From the NCBI GenBank assembly GCA_011523825.1, contig WTFX01000026.1:206321-270320 (forward strand): a stretch of DNA of 64,000 nt, given 5' to 3'. The position numbers and the translations under genes are program-made. The notes beneath the pieces are model-generated. The model was not told the origin of the DNA, searched no databases, and was given only the letters and a program-made list of their open reading frames with translations. How positions within the stretch are numbered: position 1 is the first letter of the stretch; each line of letters starts with the position of its first letter. This document shows positions 50,882-58,481 of the stretch, one piece after another. The DNA is from Microthrixaceae bacterium. Its GTDB lineage: Bacteria > Actinomycetota > Acidimicrobiia > Acidimicrobiales > Poriferisodalaceae.

Positions 50882-52150
50882 ATGGCCGACGTACGCACCA
50901 TTTCGGCGGCCGAGTTGATGGAGCGGCATCGGGGGTTGCTGCGTGGTGACGGCACCGAGCTCGCGCTGGTCGATGCCCGCGAACCCACCGAGTTCACCCG
51001 GCGGCACCTGCTCTACGCGGCGAGCCTGCCGCCGAGCCATGTCGGGCTCGAAGTGGCGGCGCGCATCCCGCGTGCAGGTACGCCGGTGGTGGTGTGCGAT
51101 GACGCCGGGGGAGAGGCTGCAGCAGTCGCCTTGGAGTTGACCGTGCTGGGTTACACAGACACCGCCGTGCTGGAGGGCGGCATCGATGCCTGGGCGGCTG
51201 CGGGCGGCGAGCTGTACTCGGGCATCAACGTGCCGTCGAAGCTGTTCGGCGAGCTGGTCGAGGAGCACTTCGGCACGCCGCATGTGACCGCCACCGAGTT
51301 GGGCAGCTGGCTGGCCGACGGGCGCGGCCTGGTGGTGCTGGACTCGCGCACGCGCAGGGAGTTCAATCGCATGAGCATCCCTACCGGCCGGTCCTGCCCC
51401 GGCGGCGAGCTGGTGCGGCGTGTCCATGACCTGATCGATGAGGGCACGACGGTGGTCGTCAACTGCGCCGGCCGGACCCGCAGCATTCTGGGCGCGCAGT
51501 CGCTGCGCTCAGCGGGCCTGCCCAATGCCGTGTACGCGCTGAAGGACGGCACGATGGGCTGGGAGCTGGCCGGGCTCGAGCTGGAACACGGCCGCGACGA
51601 GCTGGCCCCTGCGCCGAGTGACGCTGGTCGAGCCGAGGCCGCGACGGCAGCGCAGGCCGTGGCGGAGCGCTGCGGTGTGCGCACGGTCGATCGTGACGGG
51701 CTCGACGACTGGCTGGCCGACGGCAGCCGAACCACCTACTTCATGGACGTGCGCACGCCTGAGGAGTTCGCGGCCGGGCACCTGGCCAGTGCGGTCGGTG
51801 CTCCTGGCGGCCAGCTCGTGCAGGCCACCGACGAGTACCTCGTGACCCGCGGAGCGAGGGTCGTGCTGGCCGATCAAGACGGCATCGGCGCCACCATGAC
51901 CGCTTCGTGGCTCATCCAGATGGGCTGGGATGCCTGGGTGCTCGAGCCGGGCTGGCTCGGCGATGCGGAGCTTGTCGTCGACAGCGACGACAGGACCGCA
52001 GCTGCGATTCGCTCACGCCAGCCGCCGCTGCCCTACGACCCCACCGACGCCGACGTGGCCAAGGCGGCGATGGAGGCCTACCTGGTCTGGGAGGTCGCAT
52101 TGCCCGAGCAGTACGCCCGCGACGACCTCGCCGAATTCCATTTCCGCTAG
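50882..52150 (+). CDS. Triple-domain rhodanese-like sulfurtransferase
   Basis: A 422-residue protein with three rhodanese folds. Domain 1 (~1-110): VDAREPTEFTRRHL and VVVCDDAGGEAA, with a Cys but a longer loop. Domain 2 (~130-230): VLDSRTRREFNRMSIP and VVVNCAGRTRSILGA, a canonical C-x4-R active loop. Domain 3 (~260-370): MDVRTPEEFAAGHLASA and VVLADQDGIGATM, with Asp in place of the Cys. So domain 2 is probably catalytic and domain 3 is not. ATG 50,882 is preferred over the GTG at 50,879. Its stop overlaps the stop of the next, converging gene. Confidence 0.85.
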   Translation: MADVRTISAAELMERHRGLLRGDGTELALVDAREPTEFTRRHLLYAASLPPSHVGLEVAARIPRAGTPVVVCDDAGGEAAAVALELTVLGYTDTAVLEGGIDAWAAAGGELYSGINVPSKLFGELVEEHFGTPHVTATELGSWLADGRGLVVLDSRTRREFNRMSIPTGRSCPGGELVRRVHDLIDEGTTVVVNCAGRTRSILGAQSLRSAGLPNAVYALKDGTMGWELAGLELEHGRDELAPAPSDAGRAEAATAAQAVAERCGVRTVDRDGLDDWLADGSRTTYFMDVRTPEEFAAGHLASAVGAPGGQLVQATDEYLVTRGARVVLADQDGIGATMTASWLIQMGWDAWVLEPGWLGDAELVVDSDDRTAAAIRSRQPPLPYDPTDADVAKAAMEAYLVWEVALPEQYARDDLAEFHFR

Positions 52151-53025
52151 AGGTCGGCGAAACGTTCGATGGTCTCGGCCCAGGCGCTGGCGTCGTCTGG
52201 TGTGGAGATGACCGTCTGCAGACCGGCCATCGGCGAGACGGGCACCGCGATCCGGCTCACGCCGCGGCGCGCCAGCTCGGGAATCTCCTCGAGGTCGGCC
52301 GGCAATTGCACGGTGATTTCGAGCGAATCGGGATCGCGGCCGTGCTTGGCTGCCGTCTGGCGCGCCAGGTCGATCAGGTCCCACGGCGCTCCCCGGGCAG
52401 GGAAGTAGCCATCCCCGAGGCGTCCCGCCCGCCGCGCCGCAACCTTCGAGTCGCCGCCCACGATGATCGGCACCGAGCCGTTCACCGGCTGGGGCCGGCA
52501 GTACGCAGCGTCGAAGTTCACGAACTCGCCGTGGAACGTGGGCCGCTCGGCCGACCACAGCTCGCGCATGGCGGCCACGTACTCGTCGGTGCGCCGGCCC
52601 CGGTCGTCGAAGTGATCGCCGACCCCGATCGCGTCGAACTCCTCGCGCATCCAGCCCACGCCGATGCCCAGCAGCACGCGGCCGCCCGACATGTGGTCGA
52701 GCGTGGCGATCTGCTTGGCGCACACCACGGGACTGTGCTGGGGCACGATCAGGATGCCCGTGCCGAAGTTGATGGTGGAGGTGGCGCCGGCCATGTGCGC
52801 CATCCAGATGAGGGGATCGGGCAGTGCCAGATCCTCGACGCCTCCGGCCATCTTGCCGTCGGGACTGTACGGGTATGCGGATTGGTATCCCGACGGGATG
52901 ACCGTGTGCTCCACCGTCCATGCGGATTCGAAGCCGGCGGCCTCGCCGGCTTGCACGAGCTCGGTCGCAAGCGCGGTGTCGTTGGCGAACTTGCCTGTGT
53001 TGCAGTACCGGAGTCCGAACTTCAT
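52147..53025 (-). CDS. LLM-class F420-dependent oxidoreductase
   Basis: A 292-residue luciferase-like TIM-barrel oxidoreductase of the F420-type branch. Landmarks: MKFGLRYCNTGKFANDT (start), AGFESAWTVEHTVIP (~30-44), TINFGTGILIVPQHSPVVCAKQIATLDHMSGGRVLLGIGVGWMREEFDAIGV (~81-132), IIVGGDSKVAARRAGRLGDGYFP. The long upstream extension of the frame is rejected because the conserved start follows an AGGG ribosome-binding site. F420 use fits Actinomycetota. Substrate unknown. The C-terminal stop codon overlaps that of the rhodanese gene. Confidence 0.85.
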   Translation of the reverse strand: MKFGLRYCNTGKFANDTALATELVQAGEAAGFESAWTVEHTVIPSGYQSAYPYSPDGKMAGGVEDLALPDPLIWMAHMAGATSTINFGTGILIVPQHSPVVCAKQIATLDHMSGGRVLLGIGVGWMREEFDAIGVGDHFDDRGRRTDEYVAAMRELWSAERPTFHGEFVNFDAAYCRPQPVNGSVPIIVGGDSKVAARRAGRLGDGYFPARGAPWDLIDLARQTAAKHGRDPDSLEITVQLPADLEEIPELARRGVSRIAVPVSPMAGLQTVISTPDDASAWAETIERFADL

Positions 53026-53156
53026 GCCACGTGTCCCTTCGATGCGGGCCCATCGGTGGGCGCCGAGCCCGCAGTCTCGCGCGCCGCACCGCTCGTCGAC
53101 CGGTCGAGCGCTCCGATCCAATACCGTGCCCTCACGCCACTGGTCCCGGAGCAGCC

Positions 53157-54071
53157 ATGCCGTTCTTGCCACATGTCTCAGACATCTTCGACCCATCCCG
53201 CTGGAGCGACATCGACGGCTTCGAGTTCACCGACATCACCTACCACCGCGCCAACGAGCACGGCACGGTTCGCATCGCGTTCGATCGGCCCGATGTGCGC
53301 AACGCCTTCCGCCCGCACACTGTTGACGAGCTGTACCGGGCGCTGGACCACGCCCGGCAGACGGCGGACGTGGGCTGCATCCTGCTGACCGGCAACGGCC
53401 CGGCGCCGGCCGACGGCGGCTGGGCATTCTGCTCGGGCGGCGACCAGCGCATCCGCGGCAAGGACGGCTACCGCTACGCCGACGGCGAGACCGCTGATCA
53501 CATCGACCCGGCCCGCACCGGCCGCCTGCACATCCTGGAGTGTCAGCGGCTCATCCGCATGATGCCCAAGGTGGTGATCTGCGTGGCGAACGGGTGGGCA
53601 GCCGGCGGCGGCCACAGCCTGCATGTGGTGTGCGACCTCACGATCGCCTCCGAAGAGCACGCCCGCTTCCGTCAGACCGACACCAACGTGGCGAGCTTCG
53701 ACGGTGGCTTCGGCTCGGCCTACTTGGCTCGCCAGATCGGCCAGAAGAAGGCCCGCGAGATCTTCTTCCTCGGTCGCACCTACACCGCCTGGGAGCGTTT
53801 CGACATGGGCGACGTGAATGCAGTGGTGCCCCACGTCAAGCTGGAGTCGGTGGCACTGGAGTGGGCAGCCGAGATCGTCTCCCGCTCACCTACGGCGCAG
53901 CGCATGGCCAAGTTCGCGTTCAACCTGATCGACGACGGCCTGGTGGGCCAGCAGGTGTTCGCGGGCGAGGCCACCCGCCTGGCCTACGGCACCGATGAGG
54001 CAGCCGAGGGCCGTGACGCCTTCCTGGAAAAGCGCGACCCCCAATACGAGCAATTCCCCTGGCACTTCTAG
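53157..54071 (+). CDS. menB: 1,4-dihydroxy-2-naphthoyl-CoA synthase
   Basis: Crotonase-fold enzyme (304 residues) that closes the naphthoate ring in menaquinone synthesis. MenB-specific features: FCSGGDQRIRGKDGY (residues ~97-111), VANGWAAGGGHSLHVVCDLTIAS (~142-164), the catalytic loop TNVASFDGGFGSAYLARQIG (~178-197), and the C-terminal EKRDPQYEQFPWHF. Start ATG 53,157; the open frame extends upstream without a good start. Possible -10 TACCGT at 53,122. It fits menaquinone as the quinone used by both complex I versions. Confidence 0.9.
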   Translation: MPFLPHVSDIFDPSRWSDIDGFEFTDITYHRANEHGTVRIAFDRPDVRNAFRPHTVDELYRALDHARQTADVGCILLTGNGPAPADGGWAFCSGGDQRIRGKDGYRYADGETADHIDPARTGRLHILECQRLIRMMPKVVICVANGWAAGGGHSLHVVCDLTIASEEHARFRQTDTNVASFDGGFGSAYLARQIGQKKAREIFFLGRTYTAWERFDMGDVNAVVPHVKLESVALEWAAEIVSRSPTAQRMAKFAFNLIDDGLVGQQVFAGEATRLAYGTDEAAEGRDAFLEKRDPQYEQFPWHF

Positions 54072-54100
54072 ATGGCTGAGAACGCTGCTGACTGAGCGAT

Positions 54101-54613
54101 TCAGGCGGGGCGCAGGCGCTGCATGAGCGTCACGTCGAGCCAGCGTCCGAACTTGCGCCCCACTTCCCGTTCGACACCGACGAGCTCGAAACCGTGTTTG
54201 GCGTGCAGTGCCACCGACGCAGCGCCGGCGTCGGCGATGCGGGCGAAAACAGCGTGAAAGCCGTGCTCATCGGCAAGCGCCACCAAGTCGCCGAGCAGCA
54301 GGCTGCCCACGCCGCGCCCGTGGTGGTCGCGATGCACGTAGATGGAGTCCTCGACGCTGGTCGAGTACGCCGGCCGGGTGCGGTAGGGCGACAGGCACGC
54401 CCAACCCAGCACTGTGCCGGCGGCCTCGGCGTCAGCGTTGTCTGACACCGCCACGATGCACGGGTAAGCACCCGAATGGTCCCGCATCCAGGCCGCTTGC
54501 TCGGCGGGAGAACGGGGCACCATGTCGAAGGTGGCGGTGCCGTCGGTGACCTCGCGGTTGTAGATCTCCGCGATCGCGTCGGCGTCGGCCATCGTGGCCA
54601 TCCGGGTCCGCAT
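54101..54613 (-). CDS. GNAT N-acetyltransferase (phosphinothricin acetyltransferase-like)
   Basis: A 170-residue GNAT-fold acetyltransferase. Landmarks: MADADAIAEIYNREVTDGTATFD (residues ~7-29), GWACLSPYRTRPAYSTSVEDSIYVHRDHHGRGVGSLLLGDLVALA (acetyl-CoA loop HGRGVGSLL), and FARIADAGAASVALHAKHGFELVGVEREVGRKFGRWLDVTLMQ. The start at 54,613 is favoured over 54,697 by TAGCTT 7 bases upstream. The pattern fits the phosphinothricin/methionine-sulfone acetyltransferase group, often acting on amino-acid analogues. Confidence 0.87.
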   Translation of the reverse strand: MRTRMATMADADAIAEIYNREVTDGTATFDMVPRSPAEQAAWMRDHSGAYPCIVAVSDNADAEAAGTVLGWACLSPYRTRPAYSTSVEDSIYVHRDHHGRGVGSLLLGDLVALADEHGFHAVFARIADAGAASVALHAKHGFELVGVEREVGRKFGRWLDVTLMQRLRPA

Positions 54614-54620
54614 GGCAGCG

Positions 54621-54626
54621 AAGCTA
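54621..54626 (-). promoter_or_regulatory. Probable -10 box (TAGCTT) of the acetyltransferase gene
   Basis: TAGCTT on the minus strand, 7 bases before the ATG; leaderless-type spacing. The same hexamer is used for yajQ (38,877). Confidence 0.5.
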
Positions 54627-54697
54627 CCGAAGGGCCGCAGATACACTCCGGACCCCGCCATCGTCCGCGCACGATGGTCTGGACGTGCGCGAATCAC

Positions 54698-54770
54698 GCC
54701 CCGTTAGCTCAGTAGGCAGAGCACAGCCATGGTAAGGCTGGTGTCGCCGGTTCGATTCCGGCACGGGGCT
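54698..54770 (+). tRNA. tRNA-Thr (GGT)
   Basis: Cloverleaf with acceptor GCCCCGT/ACGGGGC, anticodon stem CAGCC/GGCTG, loop ATGGTAA (anticodon GGT), and T arm GCCGG-TTCGATT-CCGGC. Discriminator T; CCA is not encoded. Confidence 0.95.
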
Positions 54771-54791
54771 CACTGTGCAACGTGCAGGCGG

Positions 54792-54810
54792 GAGCCGCCT
54801 GAGGCGGCTC
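54792..54810 (+). terminator. Hairpin between tRNA-Thr and tRNA-Met
   Basis: GAGCCGCC-TGA-GGCGGCTC, a perfect 8-bp stem with a 3-base loop, between the two tRNA genes. TAGGCT (54,813-54,818) directly after it is a candidate -10 box for tRNA-Met. So it probably separates two transcripts. Confidence 0.55.
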
Positions 54811-54833
54811 GGTAGGCTTCGCAGTTGCATCTT

Positions 54834-54907
54834 GGCGGGATAGCTCAGTTGGTCAGAGCGCACGGCTCATAATCGTGAGGTCCTGGGTTCGAGTCCCAGT
54901 CCCGCTA
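54834..54907 (+). tRNA. tRNA-Met (CAT), elongator type
   Basis: Acceptor GGCGGGA/TCCCGCT, anticodon loop CTCATAA (CAT), T arm CTGGG-TTCGAGT-CCCAG. The anticodon stem CACGG/TCGTG lacks the three G-C pairs of an initiator tRNA, so it is elongator Met or possibly the CAT-type tRNA-Ile. CCA is not encoded. Confidence 0.9.
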
Positions 54908-55034
54908 CGAGACGCCTCTGTGGGCTCGTTTGGACGCGACCCAGACTGCTGCCGGTAGCCTGTTGCGGCGGACATTCGCCAAGAAGGCCCGCACTGAGTG
55001 TCACCCGCGTATCGCACGCGATGCGCCGACGCTG

Positions 55035-55108
55035 AGGGCAGTAGCTCAATTTGGTAGAGCACCGGTCTCCAAAACCGGCGGTTGCGGGTTCGAGTCCCTC
55101 CTGCCCTG
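55035..55108 (+). tRNA. tRNA-Trp (CCA)
   Basis: Acceptor AGGGCAG/CTGCCCT, anticodon stem CCGGT/ACCGG with loop CTCCAAA (anticodon CCA). Discriminator G; 3' CCA not encoded. Its place just before secE-nusG is conserved in many bacteria. The 54,908-55,034 stretch before it holds no gene. Confidence 0.95.
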
Positions 55109-55203
55109 CGCTTCCGCCGGATTGGACCGTCAACCCGGCGGACCGACCATGCCCAAACCCCCGACAACAAATCTCTGAGTAATCGAGGCCGGAGACACTC
55201 CCG

Positions 55204-55512
55204 ATGGCCATGAACCGACGCACACGCCGTCACCTGCAGCGTCAGGGCGAGATGGGGGCTGACGGCGCGCCCGCAGGACGGCGCGAGCGGCGCCAGGCAG
55301 CACCGGCATCACCGACCACCGAGCGGGCCGGACCGGCGCAGTTCGTGGGCGAGGTCCGCTCCGAGCTGAAGAAGGTGATCTGGCCGACCCGCGCCGAGAT
55401 CGTCAACTACTCGGTCGTCGTGTTCATCACCATCGTGATCCTGACGGCGATGATCGCCGGATTCGACTGGATTCTGGGTGAAGGCGTCCTCCGCCTCTTC
55501 GACGTGAACTGA
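55204..55512 (+). CDS. secE: Preprotein translocase subunit SecE
   Basis: A 102-residue single-helix SecE of the Sec translocase. Conserved: QFVGEVRSELKKVIWPTRAEIVNYSVVVF (residues ~47-75), with the amphipathic helix and the KKVxWPTR motif, followed by one transmembrane helix (SVVVFITIVILTAMIAGFDW). An Arg-rich extension of ~45 residues precedes it, as in many actinobacteria. It is followed 15 bases later by nusG. Confidence 0.95.
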   Translation: MAMNRRTRRHLQRQGEMGADGAPAGRRERRQAAPASPTTERAGPAQFVGEVRSELKKVIWPTRAEIVNYSVVVFITIVILTAMIAGFDWILGEGVLRLFDVN

Positions 55513-55527
55513 CAAGCATCTGAGCTG

Positions 55528-56316
55528 ATGAACATGAGCGATCTGACCGACACCCCCGTAGAACCCGAGACCGACCCGATGGCGACCGCACGCCGGTTGC
55601 TGAGCTCCCAGACGGCGACCACCCTGATGGGTCCGGGCGCCGAGCCAGCCGAGGCGACTGAGGGGGCAGATGCCGTCGACGTCACCGCTGATGGGGCCGG
55701 CGCCGTCGACGTGCTCACCGAGGACGAACTGCTCGCCGTCGACGAGCCGGAGACCAAGCGAGTCTCGCCGTACGACCGGCCGGGTCGCTGGTTCGTCGTG
55801 CACACGCAGTCGGGCTACGAGAAGAAGGTGAAGCAGAACCTCGAAGCCCGGATCGGCACGTTCGACATGGAAGACCGGATTCTCGAAGTCGCCATCCCGA
55901 TGGAGGACGTGATCGAGTTCAAGGGCGGCCGCAAGGTCGTCGCCAAGAAGAAGGTCTTCCCTGGCTACCTGCTGATCCGCTGCCGTCCCAGCGACGAGGC
56001 CCACCACATGATCCGCAGCACGCCCGGAGTCACCGGCTACGCGGGTCCGGGCGGCAAGCCGTCGCCCCTGCGCCGCAGGGAGGTGGAGGCATTCCTGGCT
56101 GAGCCCGATGACGGACCTGAGATGCCGCGCCGCACCAAGCCGTCGATGATCTTCGAGATCGACGAGGGTGTGCGCATCAAGGAGGGCCCGTTCTCCGACT
56201 TCCAGGGTCAGGTCATCGAGATCAACGAGGAGCAGCTGAAGGTGAAGGTGCTGGTGAACATCTTCGGCCGCGAGACCCCCGTCGAGCTCGACTTCGTCCA
56301 AGTCGCAAAGATCTGA
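55528..56316 (+). CDS. nusG: Transcription termination/antitermination protein NusG
   Basis: A 262-residue NusG. After an acidic N-terminal extension (~85 residues) the NGN domain starts RWFVVHTQSGYEKKVKQNLEARI (residues ~90-112), with KKVFPGYLLIRC and IRSTPGVTGYAG; the C-terminal KOW domain is EGVRIKEGPFSDFQGQVIEINEEQLKVKVLVNIFGRETPVELDFVQVAKI. It links RNA polymerase with ribosome or Rho. Two possible ATGs (55,528 and 55,534) are in frame. Its stop lies in a 30-base tandem repeat. Confidence 0.94.
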   Translation: MNMSDLTDTPVEPETDPMATARRLLSSQTATTLMGPGAEPAEATEGADAVDVTADGAGAVDVLTEDELLAVDEPETKRVSPYDRPGRWFVVHTQSGYEKKVKQNLEARIGTFDMEDRILEVAIPMEDVIEFKGGRKVVAKKKVFPGYLLIRCRPSDEAHHMIRSTPGVTGYAGPGGKPSPLRRREVEAFLAEPDDGPEMPRRTKPSMIFEIDEGVRIKEGPFSDFQGQVIEINEEQLKVKVLVNIFGRETPVELDFVQVAKI

Positions 56317-56366
56317 GCCCCTGCGAGGGCCAGCCACACGACCCGAGCCCCTGCGAGGGCCAGCCA
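56315..56366 (+). repeat. 30-base-period direct repeat between nusG and rplK
   Basis: GAGCCCCTGCGAGGGCCAGC begins both copies (56,315 and 56,345); 22 identical bases recur with an exact 30-base offset. Each copy can form a CCCT-GCG-AGGG hairpin. The first copy begins inside the nusG stop codon. Confidence 0.85.
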
Positions 56367-56380
56367 ACTAGGAGCATCTG

Positions 56381-56836
56381 ATGGCAGACAACCCGGCACG
56401 ACCCGCGGCAGGCCGCAAGCGGGTGAGCGCGGTGGTGAAGATCCAGATCCCCGCCGGGCAAGCTTCCCCCGCGCCGCCGGTGGGCACGGCGCTCGGTCCG
56501 CACGGCGTGGCGATCATGGACTTCTGCAAGGAGTACAACGCCAAGACCGAGAGCCAGCGCGGCACGATCGTGCCCGCGGAGATCACGATCTTCGAGGATC
56601 GGTCGTTCACGTTCATCACGAAAACACCGCCGACGTCGGTGCTGCTGCGCCAGGCAGCGGGGCTGGAGAAGGCGGCCAACAACCCCGGCCGCGAGACCGT
56701 GGCGCATATCACCGAGGCCCAGGTGGCCGAGATCGCCGCGACGAAGATGCCCGATCTCAATGCACGCGATCTCGAGAACGCCAAGCTGCAGGTGATCGGC
56801 ACCGCTCGGTCGATGGGCATCGAAGTCGCCGGCTGA
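56381..56836 (+). CDS. rplK: 50S ribosomal protein L11
   Basis: A 151-residue L11, which binds the GTPase-associated centre of 23S rRNA. Typical: [21 protein letters not shown] (residues ~19-39), [33 protein letters not shown], and the C-terminal [36 protein letters not shown] precedes the ATG. About 10 extra N-terminal residues compared with the shortest homologues. Confidence 0.96.
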   Translation: MADNPARPAAGRKRVSAVVKIQIPAGQASPAPPVGTALGPHGVAIMDFCKEYNAKTESQRGTIVPAEITIFEDRSFTFITKTPPTSVLLRQAAGLEKAANNPGRETVAHITEAQVAEIAATKMPDLNARDLENAKLQVIGTARSMGIEVAG

Positions 56837-56864
56837 GCTGGCCCGCACAGCAGGAGAGCCCCAG

Positions 56865-57551
56865 ATGTCAGGAAAGAAGTACGCCGAGGCGACCCGACGG
56901 TACGACCGGCAGATGATGCACGAGCCCGCCCAGGCCATCGACATGGTGCGGACGCTGGCACCGGCCAAGTTCGACGAATCGGTCGATCTGTCGGTGCGGC
57001 TCGGCGTGGACCCGCGCAAGGCCGATCAGATGGTGCGCGGCACCGTCGCACTGCCGTCGGGAACCGGCGGCGACGTGCGCGTTGCGGTCTTCGCGCAGGG
57101 CGACGCTGCGGCCGCGGCCTCCGAAGCGGGCGCCGATGTCGTGGGCGGTGCCGATCTGGCCGAGCGTGTCGAGGCTGGATTCACCGACTTCGACGTGGCA
57201 ATCGCGACGCCGGACATGATGGGCGTGGTGGGCCGCTTGGGCAAGGTGCTCGGGCCCCGTGGCCTCATGCCGAATCCCAAGTCCGGGACGGTGACGCCCG
57301 ATGTGGGCAAGGCTGTGGGCGAGTTCAAGGGCGGCAAGGTCGAGTACCGAACGGACCGGTACGGCAACGTGCACCTGGCGATCGGCAAGGTGAGCTTCAC
57401 CGCTGAAGACCTCAACGCCAATCTGGCGGCAGTCATGGATGAGTTGGCACGGGCGAAGCCGGCTGGTGCCAAGGGTCGCTACGTGCGCAAGATGGTGGTG
57501 TCCTCGACCATGGGTCCAGGCGTCCGCATCGACCCCACCATCTTCAACTAA
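56865..57551 (+). CDS. rplA: 50S ribosomal protein L1
   Basis: A 228-residue L1, normal length. Family segments: [48 protein letters not shown] (~12-60), [29 protein letters not shown] (~115-143), and [28 protein letters not shown] lies before the ATG. L1 commonly represses the rplK-rplA mRNA by binding it; no such site was identified here. Confidence 0.96.
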   Translation: MSGKKYAEATRRYDRQMMHEPAQAIDMVRTLAPAKFDESVDLSVRLGVDPRKADQMVRGTVALPSGTGGDVRVAVFAQGDAAAAASEAGADVVGGADLAERVEAGFTDFDVAIATPDMMGVVGRLGKVLGPRGLMPNPKSGTVTPDVGKAVGEFKGGKVEYRTDRYGNVHLAIGKVSFTAEDLNANLAAVMDELARAKPAGAKGRYVRKMVVSSTMGPGVRIDPTIFN

Positions 57552-57562
57552 CGCCGCGGCTG

Positions 57563-57590
57563 TTGAATCGCCGGGCACGACGGGTAGCGT
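57563..57590 (+). promoter_or_regulatory. Promoter of rplJ-rplL
   Basis: TTGAAT (57,563-57,568), 16-base spacer, TAGCGT (57,585-57,590). Transcription would start ~57,597. The same -10 hexamer is upstream of rpoB and nuoA2. Confidence 0.6.
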
Positions 57591-57596
57591 TCGGCA

Positions 57597-57845
57597 CTTC
57601 ACAACTTGCTCGCCGTAGAACTCCGGTGGCTCCGGCCTGAAATCGGCCCCGTCTGAACCATGTTCAGAGGCTCGCCCGCCTCGGGTGAGCCGCACGGGTC
57701 GAGCCTGATGAGGCGGACGGTCTTCCTGTGCGCGTCTGCGTCGGGATGCGGTTCTGTCTGGTCTGCGGACCGGTGCCCGTTCCGGGTCCGGGAGCGCTCC
57801 AACCGCCCGAACACCGCACATCCTCACAGCACAGGAGGTCCCACA
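57597..57845 (+). promoter_or_regulatory. Long structured leader before rplJ (L10 leader candidate)
   Basis: About 250 untranslated bases lie between the promoter and the rplJ GTG. Many bacteria have an L10(L12)4-binding leader RNA here that controls rplJL by feedback. Several short inverted repeats are visible (for example CTCCGG/CCGG around 57,620 and GGACCGGTGCCC...GGGTCCG near 57,768). The leader assignment is by position and length, since the consensus was not verified. It ends with AGGAGGT (~57,834) before the GTG. Confidence 0.5.
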
Positions 57846-58481
57846 GTGGCGACAGCGACGACGGCTGAGGGCCGCGCGCCGCGGGCCGACAAGGTGGCGG
57901 TGGTGGACGAGGTCCGCCAGCGATTCGCCGAGGCCGATGCGGTGCTGTTCACCGAGTACCGGGGCTTGGACGTGGCAGAGATGGCCGACCTGCGCGGCCG
58001 CCTCATCGATGCCGACTGCCGTTACAAGATCTACAAGAACACCTTGGTCCGCCGGGCACTGTCCGACGACGCGCCGTCCGGCACGCTCGACCTGCTCTTG
58101 GGTCCGACTGCACTCGCCTTCTGCGGCAAGGATCCATCGGCAGCCGCTCAGGCCCTGCGCACGTTCGCAGCGGAGCACGATGCGCTGGTCATCAAGGGAG
58201 GCGTGCTGGCGGGCACGTTGCTCAGCGACGCCCAGGTGCGCGAGCTCGCCGATCTGCCGTCACGCGATGAGCTGATGGCGCAGATGCTGGGAGCGTTCGC
58301 CGCGCCGCTCACTGCGTTGGCCTCGATGATGAACAACTTGATCGGCGAGGTGTCGGGCCTGCTGCAGGCGTTGGCCGACAAGACACCCGACAGCCCGGCT
58401 CCCGACGACCCGTCCAACAGCGACTCAACAGACCCAGCCCAAATTGACCCAGCCCAAATGGATACGGAGAACAACCAATGA
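57846..58481 (+). CDS. rplJ: 50S ribosomal protein L10
   Basis: A 211-residue L10, which anchors L7/L12 dimers on the ribosome. It starts at the GTG at 57,846 after AGGAGGT; the frame is open up to 57,660 but lies in the leader. Segments: [34 protein letters not shown] (~20-53), [42 protein letters not shown]. The C-terminal tail after ~residue 178 is Asp/Ser/Pro-rich and includes a duplicated DPAQ block from a 15-base tandem repeat. Confidence 0.95.
   Translation: MATATTAEGRAPRADKVAVVDEVRQRFAEADAVLFTEYRGLDVAEMADLRGRLIDADCRYKIYKNTLVRRALSDDAPSGTLDLLLGPTALAFCGKDPSAAAQALRTFAAEHDALVIKGGVLAGTLLSDAQVRELADLPSRDELMAQMLGAFAAPLTALASMMNNLIGEVSGLLQALADKTPDSPAPDDPSNSDSTDPAQIDPAQMDTENNQ
58431..58460 (+). 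repeat. 15-base tandem repeat at the rplJ 3' end
   Basis: GACCCAGCCCAAATT (58,431-58,445) is followed directly by GACCCAGCCCAAATG (58,446-58,460); one mismatch in 15. It encodes [10 protein letters not shown] just before the L10 stop. Confidence 0.85.

Noticed and set aside
54853-55233. Minus-strand open frames across the tRNA-Met and tRNA-Trp genes
   Set aside because: They translate the complement of the tRNA genes into the GxGTRTRxxRF-type artefact often mis-annotated as protein.
56868-58178. 436-codon minus-strand frame opposite rplA and the rplJ leader
   Set aside because: Antisense to well-conserved ribosomal protein genes; no motif and atypical composition.
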